Shown here piece after piece: positions 28,687 through 36,071 of a stretch of 64,000 nt of DNA (its first letter is position 1; every line of letters starts with the position of its first letter). Where the stretch lies: contig NZ_FNTG01000001.1 in NCBI RefSeq assembly GCF_900104795.1, positions 3,720,001 through 3,784,000 of the forward strand, in the 5' to 3' direction. The notes under the pieces are model-generated. The model made no database searches, was not told where the DNA came from, and saw nothing but the letters and a program-made list of their open reading frames with translations. Source of the DNA: Burkholderia sp. WP9. GTDB taxonomy: Bacteria; Pseudomonadota; Gammaproteobacteria; Burkholderiales; Burkholderiaceae. The position numbers were made by a program, and so were the translations under genes.

Positions 28687-29958
28687 GAAAGCCTCATCGA
28701 AAACGGTGGGTCGAATCTGGAGCGAGCGCCAGTCTAATGGGCTAAGGCGCTTATTGCAGCCCTTGCGAGATTTTTTCGGTGACAGCGGAGCCCGCTCCTT
28801 CGGCACGAATATCCATTGAATAAATCAGCAAGCCGGACGACTCCCCGCTTCGCCTAGCCCTTCGGCAGCGTTACAAATTTATCTCTGAAATTGCCGGAAA
28901 CGTTGCTAGTATTGCCAACGATGCCAGCGTGGTGATTCGTCCACTTTCCGCATGCTTCGTTTGATGCGGCGTTTCTCGTTTTCAAGGAGCGCTCATGCAA
29001 GCCCTGTATTCCGTCGCACTGCCATTCCCAATTGTTCGAGTGACATAGCATGCTTTATCCGCGTGGATTGATATCTGCTTGCCGATTTCTCGGCCGCATG
29101 AACACGCGCGAAATAATGAATTCGATTTAAATCGGACACGCGAAAGCCACCGCTCCTTTGAAACGATTTCGCGTAGGCAAAGGCGGGCGCTCGGCAATGA
29201 GAGCGCCCATAGACGAGGCCCAATAATGGGTTATAGCTGCGTGTTTGGGGAGGAAACGGTATGCGCGGTCGCGTTCGTGTCTGTGTTCTCGCCGGTCGGT
29301 ATGCGGGCCGATTTGAGCCAACGCGACAATACGAACCTTGACGCCACAAGCGATGTCTTGCCGGGGAACCGCCGTACGATCAGGAGCGGCGCTGTCTTTG
29401 ACACCGACCAGCGTACCCAAACGCTGATAGAGAAGTCGAACAGCTTTGTCAACAGCGTGAGCAAGACAAACTGTTTTTATTCGGACACCGACGCATCGGG
29501 CCCATTTCGCGACGGCGGCGGGCGCTACACTGCGAGCTTCCATGGAGATCGGCAGCCGTCTGAGAAAGGCGCCCGGTCGCTGACGTTATACAACTGGCAT
29601 TACTTTTCTTCACTCAACGCACATAACCGCTACGCGCCCCGGCAAGCCGATCAAAAACTCGAATTTCAACGCAAACGGCTTGCTCTCGCTCCACGTGCGA
29701 GACGAGAGGCCCGCGAAGACAGTTTCGCCAATGCGTCGCCGGTGCCGGCTGTTGCAAAGTTCTCCCTGTACTTGCGCGCCTACGGGTCGCGGCAAGCCAT
29801 GCTCGATGAAAACTGGACGCCGCCGTCAATCGCGTGCGAAGGTCGACACAAGGCCGACACACGGGCGCACCCGCGCGCGTGCGGCTTGGCGACGCAGACG
29901 GTGCGGATGCGGTTCGGCTGGAGTGAGAATGCCGAACTTCTATTTGATGAGGACGATC
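28687..29958. other. Gene-poor 1.27-kb stretch, partly AT-richer
   Basis: Neither strand contains a recognisable gene. A plus-strand frame is open from 29079 to 29972 (297 codons), but it overlaps the next gene's start, lacks a ribosome-binding site and has no family-like segment, so I do not call it. Base composition around 28860-29130 and 29400-29660 is more AT-rich than the core. The region upstream of 29959 presumably holds the promoter of the outer-membrane protein gene. It may be decayed DNA. Confidence 0.45.
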
Positions 29959-30933
29959 ATGAGTCAACCTAACCGTTTCTTCGCGACGAGGCAGCTCGTC
30001 ACCCAGCTGTGCAAAGGCGCGCTTCTGACCACTGCCGGTGTGAGTCTCTGCCAAACGGCGTGGGCGACTGAAGGCGGTATAGGCCGGCCCATTACCGGCA
30101 TGCAGGTGACGCCGTACGGCGGTGTCGTGCCGCCCACCAACGACTGGATCGTGTCCGCCGCCACGATCTATTACGAAGGGTCGCTAGGCGCGAGCAAATC
30201 GATTCCGATCGCCGGGCAGGTCACGGCCGGCGTCAACGCGACGGCCGAGTACACCATCCTCGCTGCGGTCAAGACGTGGGGTATCACCGCGGGTGGCTGG
30301 AACTTCGCGTCCTCGTTCGGCGTGCCGGTCCAGTACACCGACATCTCGTCGTTCCATGGCCGCTTGCCGAACGACCACGGCACGCAATTCGCCGATTTCT
30401 TCTTCACGCCGGTCATCGCCGGTTATCACCTGACCAAGACAGACCATGTCGCGCTGAGCGTGCAGATCTATGCGCCGACTGGCGCATACAACCCTAACCG
30501 GCTGGCCAATGCCGGGCAGAACACGTGGACCTTCACGCCGACGATCGCCTATACGAAGCTGCTTCCGAAAGAGAACATCGAATTGTCGTTGAACTATGGT
30601 CTCGAGTTCTACACACCCAATAACGACACCCACTATCACAACGCGCCGGTCAGCGTGCTCGATCTACTTGCGCTCAAGCGCTTCAGCAATGGCTGGGGCG
30701 TCGGCGTGGTGGGCGGCTACATTCAGCAGATCGGCAATGACAGCGGCGGTATCGCAGACCTCGTCGGCGGCAGTCAGGGGCATTCCGTCGGCCTCGGGCC
30801 GATGGTCACGTGGTCGGGCAAGATCCAGAAAACCCCCGTGTCGGCGGCCCTGCGGTGGGTCAATGAGTTCAACACGAGCAACCGGCCGAAGGGCAATGCG
30901 GTGCAACTGTCGGTCAATGCGACTTTTCAGTAG
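29959..30933 (+). CDS. MetA/SphA-type outer membrane transporter-like protein
   Basis: The 324-residue protein has an N-terminal export signal (KGALLTTAGVSLCQTAWA) and a barrel-like body rich in alternating Gly/aromatic strands (GQNTWTFTPTIAYTKLL, IELSLNYGLEFYTPN, GWGVGVVGGYIQQIG). It ends in the outer-membrane signature VNATFQ. This matches the family annotated as phenol-degradation protein MetA / SphA, outer-membrane proteins often found with aromatic-compound catabolism genes. None of those genes is nearby. I take ATG 29959 because GAGGA lies 6 bases upstream; ATGs at 29929 and 29947 are alternatives. Confidence 0.8.
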   Translation: MSQPNRFFATRQLVTQLCKGALLTTAGVSLCQTAWATEGGIGRPITGMQVTPYGGVVPPTNDWIVSAATIYYEGSLGASKSIPIAGQVTAGVNATAEYTILAAVKTWGITAGGWNFASSFGVPVQYTDISSFHGRLPNDHGTQFADFFFTPVIAGYHLTKTDHVALSVQIYAPTGAYNPNRLANAGQNTWTFTPTIAYTKLLPKENIELSLNYGLEFYTPNNDTHYHNAPVSVLDLLALKRFSNGWGVGVVGGYIQQIGNDSGGIADLVGGSQGHSVGLGPMVTWSGKIQKTPVSAALRWVNEFNTSNRPKGNAVQLSVNATFQ

Positions 30934-31165
30934 CGCGCGCGGTGAGTCGAGCGTGAGACGTGAGTTGCCGGAAGCGTTGCGCCCGTCGCTTGCTTGAATG
31001 GCAAGGAAAGACTGTGTGGTCGCTTGGGGGCCGCGATGCGTCCGCCTCCGCCGTAACATCTATCGGCAAGAGCGCGGCTGTGGCGGCCGGCGGCCGCGCG
31101 GCAGCGCACCGCCGAAGATCGGGCAGCCCGCTCAGGCAGACGCAAACTGGACTCGAGCGTCCCGA

Positions 31166-31903
31166 TCAGCGCTCCATCTCGCGCTGGCATATCGCGTACA
31201 CGCTCGAGCACAAATCAGGATAGACGCGGCCTAACTCGAAACAGCCGTCCAGATACGCTCGGGAGATAATGCCGGCCTGCAATGCCGCATCGATCTGGAA
31301 GTTGGCGAGACCCTTGAAAAACACGCCGCCTTCAGTCACCGGGCGCAGGTTCGCCGCACGCAGATCGGCCCGCAGCGTATCGATCGAATAGGTTACCCGG
31401 TGTCCATGTGCGGCTTCCGCCGGCGTCACGGCGGCGTGATGGTCGATCAGTCCCATGTTGACCGCGATCTGCCGGGAGCCGGCGCGCGCATTCGGCGCGG
31501 CCACGAACAGCCGGCCACCCTCGGATAACCAGCCACCAATCCGCCTCAGCACTTCAACCGGATCATCGAGGTGTTCGAGCGTATGGATGAGGAAAATATT
31601 GTCATAGCGTCGCGACGGTTCGAAAGTCTCGAACGTCGAGTGATGGAAGCTGGCGGCGCCTTGGGTCTTATCCGACGCAACGGCGATACAGTCCGCGGAT
31701 GCTTCGACCACTTCCACTGAATCGAAGCGCTTCGTCAGAAGGCGCGTGAAGTTGCCTTCGAAGCATCCCAGTTCAAGCGCGTTATCGCCGGCGAGGAACG
31801 GCTCGAAGGTCCGAAGCATGTACTCATGCATCAGGTAGTCGAAGTCGTAAGCGTAGCGATGTTCCGGATGATCTTTCGCTTCCGCGTTGTAGTCTCTGCT
31901 CAT
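31166..31903 (-). CDS. SAM-dependent class I methyltransferase
   Basis: The 245-residue protein has the SAM-binding glycine motif NALELGCFEGNFTRLL, an acidic beta-2 residue (VEVVEAS), and the post-motifs IFLIHTLEHLDDPVEVLRRI and GGRLFVAAPN of small-molecule methyltransferases. It is the last gene of the seven-gene glycan operon. Its ATG is four bases behind the stop of the PhyH-family gene. I infer O- or N-methylation of the sugar made by the operon, as known for several flagellin glycans; a free metabolite as substrate is possible. Confidence 0.85.
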   Translation of the reverse strand: MSRDYNAEAKDHPEHRYAYDFDYLMHEYMLRTFEPFLAGDNALELGCFEGNFTRLLTKRFDSVEVVEASADCIAVASDKTQGAASFHHSTFETFEPSRRYDNIFLIHTLEHLDDPVEVLRRIGGWLSEGGRLFVAAPNARAGSRQIAVNMGLIDHHAAVTPAEAAHGHRVTYSIDTLRADLRAANLRPVTEGGVFFKGLANFQIDAALQAGIISRAYLDGCFELGRVYPDLCSSVYAICQREMER

Positions 31904-31907
31904 GTCG

Positions 31908-32693
31908 TCAATCCTGTCCGCGTTGATAGAACCGCTGCTCCACCGGCACGTAAAATTCATCGAGCGACTCCGGCACCCGGGCATTGAAGCCGAGCACCTG
32001 GCGCATCCATGCATTGCAGCGGTCGAGATTGCGGTAGCCGAACAGCCGCGCGTAATCGAGCTGTGGCTTGAAGAATGGGCTGGTGAAAGTCAGTGTCAGC
32101 GCACGTCGCGGCGCGTCGGTGGTATTGCGTCCGGTGGCATGCCACATGCGCGAATCGAACAGCAGAACCGAGCCGCGCTCGCCGGTCGCACGTGCGGCCT
32201 GAGCGTAGAAATGCTCGTCGGTAGGCTGCTGCTGGATGTTTTGCGAGTGCGAGAGAACATGCGTCGCGCCGTTCTCGAGCGTGAAATCGTCGAGCATCAC
32301 CAACGCGTTCACCATGAAGCGCCGCGTGTCCGAGCCGAAGCGAATGTCGCGATGCACGTTCTGCACATACGAGCGCGAGGCGCGTTCGTTGATCACGCCG
32401 CCGTACGAATTCAGGATGAAGTTGCCTTCAAAGTATCCTTTGAAAACCGGCTCCAGCGCCGAGAGTTCCGCGAGCAATTCGACGTAGCACGGGTCATCCA
32501 TCAGCAGATGATGCAAGGTGCCGGCGCTGTTTTCCAGCACGCCGTTGCGTCGTCGGATTGCGTCGCGCAGCGCGAGCGAAGGGCCCAGCGCCTGGACCAG
32601 CGAATCGAGCAATTCGCTGCGTATCAGGCGGGGAAGCACGGTCCAGCCTGCCGTTGCAAGTGCGGTGTGGTGGTGAGCGTCAATCGTGTTCAT
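31908..32693 (-). CDS. Phytanoyl-CoA dioxygenase (PhyH)-family oxygenase
   Basis: The 261-residue protein belongs to the Fe(II)/2-oxoglutarate dioxygenases of the PhyH type. It has the iron-binding HxD in VQNVHRDIRFG (about residue 115) and the distal His in DSRMWHATGRN, with a jelly-roll-like run between them (MVNALVMLDDFTLENGATHV). It should hydroxylate a small molecule or acyl/sugar substrate using O2 and 2-oxoglutarate. It lies between a GNAT gene (33 bp upstream) and a methyltransferase (4 bp downstream), so hydroxylation followed by methylation of a glycan or its acyl group is the likely use. Confidence 0.85.
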   Translation of the reverse strand: MNTIDAHHHTALATAGWTVLPRLIRSELLDSLVQALGPSLALRDAIRRRNGVLENSAGTLHHLLMDDPCYVELLAELSALEPVFKGYFEGNFILNSYGGVINERASRSYVQNVHRDIRFGSDTRRFMVNALVMLDDFTLENGATHVLSHSQNIQQQPTDEHFYAQAARATGERGSVLLFDSRMWHATGRNTTDAPRRALTLTFTSPFFKPQLDYARLFGYRNLDRCNAWMRQVLGFNARVPESLDEFYVPVEQRFYQRGQD

Positions 32694-32726
32694 GGGTGGA
32701 GCAAGACAACGGCAAAAGGGAAGGGC

Positions 32727-33251
32727 TCAGCGCCGATCGTCAGCCAGGATGGCCATCGGAATGATGTCGAGATAGCGGCCGCCTTTGAAGGCGGCCTGGC
32801 GCAGCAGACCTTCGGCACGAAAGCCCACTTTCTCGTAAAGCGCGATGGCGCGCGCATTGGATGCGAGCACGGTCAACGAAATGCGGTTGAGATTGAGGTC
32901 GCCGAACGCGTGGTCGAGCGTCTGACGCGTCGCGGCCTCGCCGATGCCCCGGCCGCGTGCCGTTTCCGCGCCGATCTGAATCGAGAACTCCGCGCTGCGG
33001 TTCACCCAGTCGATGCCCAGCAGGTATGTCACGCCCACCACGGCCTGGGTCGAGGCGAGACACACGGCGAGACGCACGTTGCCCGCGCGGGAACCGAGGT
33101 AACTATCGAACCATTTGTTGTCGATCTCGGCGCCCACATAGCGGAAGGCGCCGCCCAGCAGGCTGACCAATGCCTTGTCGGCGCGCCATGCATTGATTGT
33201 CGGCAGATCGCCGCGCTCGATTTCGCGCAGGAATATCGTGTTGTCGCTCAT
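32727..33251 (-). CDS. GNAT-family N-acetyltransferase
   Basis: The 174-residue protein has the GNAT fold signatures: a strand ending VVGVTYLLGID, the acetyl-CoA pyrophosphate loop in ETARGRGIGEAATRQTLDHAF, and the C-terminal ASNARAIALYEKVGFRAEG. These resemble acetyltransferases acting on amino sugars or protein amines (RimJ/RimL-like). The ATG overlaps the stop codon of the upstream DegT-like gene (ATGA), which implies translational coupling. The amine made by the operon's aminotransferase is the likely acceptor. Confidence 0.88.
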   Translation of the reverse strand: MSDNTIFLREIERGDLPTINAWRADKALVSLLGGAFRYVGAEIDNKWFDSYLGSRAGNVRLAVCLASTQAVVGVTYLLGIDWVNRSAEFSIQIGAETARGRGIGEAATRQTLDHAFGDLNLNRISLTVLASNARAIALYEKVGFRAEGLLRQAAFKGGRYLDIIPMAILADDRR

Positions 33252-34225
33252 GCGAGCCGGTCCAGTAAGTGTTGCACGATCGGCTCGAGATCGTCGCGTG
33301 TGAGGCGCTGATCGCACGGCACGCAAAGCGTCGAACCCGGGAGATCGCGTTCGAAGTCCGGCGCGCCTTCAGCGTCCGCCACGTCCGGCCAGTAGGTGGG
33401 TGTATAGATGCGCTGCGCACGAAGCGCTTCGCGCGCGCCGGTGGGCGCGTTGAACAACGGATAGCAGAGCGGCACCGTCTGTTCGTCGTAGCGAAACGTG
33501 AAGCGGTTGTAGCGCTGCAGCTTCTCGTGCAGGAAGGCGAAATTTTCGACTCGCCGTGCCTTCACACTATCGTAGTCGATGCTGGCGAGTAACCGCTCGG
33601 TCAATGTCGACATCCGCAACGGCTCTTGTTGCTTCAGACTTTCTTCGGCCGCCGCGTAGTCGGCGTAGCCTGCTTCCGCATCTTTCGCGAGCCGGGTCAG
33701 CAGATGCCCGCAGCGCAGCAATGAGCCTTCGTCAAACGCTGCCGGCATGTCGACTGGCTGCTGCGTGACGAGATAGCCGCCGTCCGGCACGCCGAGAAAT
33801 TTTCGCGGCGAATACAGTGTGGCGAGACAATCGGCGGGCCGCGCGAACAACGCCTGCGCATTGTCGATCAGCACGCGTTCGCGCGGAAACCGGCTGAGCA
33901 CGTCGTCGACCTGGCGAGCGCACAGTCCGAAGTAGTTGACGTAGACGAGCCACTCGCCGTGCGCGAGGTCGGCAGACTGCACGCGCAAGTCGGCATCGAG
34001 CCGATAGCGTTTGACCGGCGTGCCGGTCATGCGCAGCGGTTCGATCATCGCATCGCAGACGTACCAGGGCATCCAGACGGCAGTCGGTCGCCCCGCGCGA
34101 AGCAGTGCAAGAAACGCGGCGCGCGACGACTGAAAGCGCAGTGCGTTGCCGTGAAGCGACGCGTCGACTCGCGGCAGTTCGAGTTCGAAATAGCCGCCGA
34201 TTGCGCGCGATTCGCGAGCCGTCAT
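33248..34225 (-). CDS. Divergent DegT-like PLP aminotransferase homologue
   Basis: The 325-residue protein resembles the DegT/DnrJ/EryC1 fold but is short and divergent. Visible markers are VWMPWYVCDAMIEPL near the N-terminus, an Asp that would bind PLP in VLIDNAQALFA, and a lysine candidate for the internal aldimine in LYSPRKFLGVPDGGYL. Start and stop both overlap the neighbouring genes by ATGA. It could be a second sugar aminotransferase or a related PLP enzyme such as a dehydratase; catalytic competence is unproven. It is the fourth gene of the glycan operon. Confidence 0.7.
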   Translation of the reverse strand: MTARESRAIGGYFELELPRVDASLHGNALRFQSSRAAFLALLRAGRPTAVWMPWYVCDAMIEPLRMTGTPVKRYRLDADLRVQSADLAHGEWLVYVNYFGLCARQVDDVLSRFPRERVLIDNAQALFARPADCLATLYSPRKFLGVPDGGYLVTQQPVDMPAAFDEGSLLRCGHLLTRLAKDAEAGYADYAAAEESLKQQEPLRMSTLTERLLASIDYDSVKARRVENFAFLHEKLQRYNRFTFRYDEQTVPLCYPLFNAPTGAREALRAQRIYTPTYWPDVADAEGAPDFERDLPGSTLCVPCDQRLTRDDLEPIVQHLLDRLA

Positions 34226-34920
34226 GCGTTCACCTCGACGCACAGCATATCTCTCACGCTGTTTTTGCTATTGAACATCAGGACGTCGAGAATGGATAAG
34301 GCCGGGTGAAACGCGTCATCGAACTGTGCGTACGGGCTCAGGTTCGGCTCGATAAAGGCAAGCTCCACGCCGCGTGCCGAGAATGCGTTGCTATCGTAAA
34401 GCGCTCGACCGCCCGGCAGGTTCACATAGGTAGCCGCCTGCTCTCGCGCGCAGATGTCCAGGACCCGCTCAGTACCTTTGAGTTGCGCATTGCCGTATTT
34501 CGTCGACGACGGGACGAACTCGGTATCGATCTCGAGGTATTTGCAGATTTCCATCACGGTGTGCGAGGCGAGCAGCGAAACCGGCGCGAGCGGCTCCGCC
34601 AGAATCCGTCCGACCAACGCGCTCACCTGCGGGTAGTGAGGCGCTTTGGCATAAGCATGCCGAATCGATTCGAGCAGCTTGCGTAGCCAGCGCTCGCGCG
34701 GCTCGACCAGCACCTCGTTGATCTTCAGCATAGGGCTCGCGCCACTGAGCGGCACGGTGAGATAACGCACCTGGTCGCCCTGCAGCATGCGGTTGCGGTT
34801 GATCCAGCCGTTCTTGATGAAGTTCACGTCGTCGTAAAAGACGAACTTGTCGACAGCCGCTGCCAGCTGAAAATAGCCGATATACGGCAGCAGGTAGGGC
34901 TGCATGATCGCGAGCTTCAT
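34222..34920 (-). CDS. WbqC-family protein
   Basis: The 232-residue protein begins MKLAIMQPYLLPYIGYFQL and continues with FVFYDDVNFIKNGWINRNR, the signature of the WbqC family (Pfam PF08889). Members are found in O-antigen and flagellar glycan clusters, and their reaction is poorly defined. It has no signal peptide or membrane segment, so it should be cytoplasmic. The ATG is five bases behind the upstream aminotransferase stop, and its own stop overlaps the next ATG. Its presence supports a sugar-tailoring pathway. Confidence 0.85.
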   Translation of the reverse strand: MKLAIMQPYLLPYIGYFQLAAAVDKFVFYDDVNFIKNGWINRNRMLQGDQVRYLTVPLSGASPMLKINEVLVEPRERWLRKLLESIRHAYAKAPHYPQVSALVGRILAEPLAPVSLLASHTVMEICKYLEIDTEFVPSSTKYGNAQLKGTERVLDICAREQAATYVNLPGGRALYDSNAFSARGVELAFIEPNLSPYAQFDDAFHPALSILDVLMFNSKNSVRDMLCVEVNA

Positions 34921-34925
34921 GGCGT

Positions 34926-36071
34926 TCAGGTATCCGCGATGATCCCGATGATGCGATCGAGCATGTCGTCGGTCAGCGCCGGGAAAATCGGCAGACACAG
35001 TACCTGTTGTGCAGCGGTATGCGCGACCGGCAGATTGTCCTGACGCGCCGAAGGCAGGCCGCGATAAATCGGAAAGTCCGAGATCAGCGGATAGAAATAG
35101 CGGCGCGCGTAGATATTCTGGTCGCGGAACTTCTGATACAGCGCATCCCGGCTGATCGGATACTCCGGGCCGACGAGAATCGGAAAGTACGAATGGTTCG
35201 CGACTTTCTGGCCTTCTTTGGGCAGGCAGCGGATACCGCGCACGTCGCGCAGCCGTTCGCGATAGATTGCGTCGATCCGCGCGCGCCGCGCCAGCGCTTC
35301 GTCGATGTGCTGCAATTGCAGCAACCCAAACGCGGCGTTGATTTCGCTCATCTTGCCGTTGATGCCGGACGCAACTACAGTCACCTCATCGACGAATCCA
35401 AAGTTCTTCAGATGGTCGATGCGCTGTTTGGTCTTGGCGTCCTGGCAAATGATCGCGCCACCTTCGAAGGTATTGAAGACCTTCGTCGCGTGGAAGCTCA
35501 GCACGGCAAGGTCGCCGTGTTCGAGCACACTGCCGGTTTCGGTCTGCACGCCGAAAGCATGGGCCGCGTCGTAAATCACCTTCAGATTGTAGTTGTCGGC
35601 GATCTTCTGGATCGCCTCGACGTCGCACGGCTTGCCGTAGCAATGCACCGGCATGATCGCGGTGGTCTGCGGCGTGATCGCGGCCTCGATTTTGGCGGGA
35701 TCGAGATTGAGCGTATGCGGATCGACGTCGGCGAATACCGGTTTGATGCCGTTCCAGACCAGCGAGTGGGCGGTTGCCACGAACGAATAGGGCGTCGTGA
35801 TCACCTCGCCGGTCACGCGCAGCGCCTGCAGCGCGGTGAGCAGCGCCAGCGTGCCGTTGGTGAACAGCGCAAGATGACGCACGCCGAGGTACTTGCACAG
35901 CGCCTCTTCGAACTGCTGGTGAAATGGGCCGGCATTGGTGAGGATCTTGCTGTCCCAGATCTGTTGAAGATAGGGGATGAATTCTTCAAGCGGCGCAAGG
36001 TGCGGCTGGGTAACGTAAATGCGCTCGTCGATCTGCGGGTCGATGGCCCCAAGCGGTAAGGCTGCGTTCAC
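34926..36071 (-). CDS. DegT/DnrJ/EryC1 sugar aminotransferase, VioA-like
   Basis: The 381-residue PLP enzyme transfers an amino group to a keto-sugar nucleotide. The PLP lysine lies in LSFHATKVFNTFEGGAI, wording I associate with VioA-type dTDP-4-keto-6-deoxyglucose 4-aminotransferases; the PLP-binding Asp is in VIYDAAHAFG. The N-terminal TNGTLALLTALQAL block is also typical. The GTG start at 36071 overlaps the TGA of the upstream OGT gene (GTGA), fixing the start and implying coupling. Its product would be a 4-amino-4,6-dideoxyhexose; this is inference from motif and context. Confidence 0.9.
   Translation of the reverse strand: MNAALPLGAIDPQIDERIYVTQPHLAPLEEFIPYLQQIWDSKILTNAGPFHQQFEEALCKYLGVRHLALFTNGTLALLTALQALRVTGEVITTPYSFVATAHSLVWNGIKPVFADVDPHTLNLDPAKIEAAITPQTTAIMPVHCYGKPCDVEAIQKIADNYNLKVIYDAAHAFGVQTETGSVLEHGDLAVLSFHATKVFNTFEGGAIICQDAKTKQRIDHLKNFGFVDEVTVVASGINGKMSEINAAFGLLQLQHIDEALARRARIDAIYRERLRDVRGIRCLPKEGQKVANHSYFPILVGPEYPISRDALYQKFRDQNIYARRYFYPLISDFPIYRGLPSARQDNLPVAHTAAQQVLCLPIFPALTDDMLDRIIGIIADT

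Noticed and set aside
29079..29972. 297-codon plus-strand frame as a protein-coding gene
   Set aside because: It overlaps the start of the outer-membrane protein gene, has no ribosome-binding site and no recognisable segment. I kept it only as an observation.
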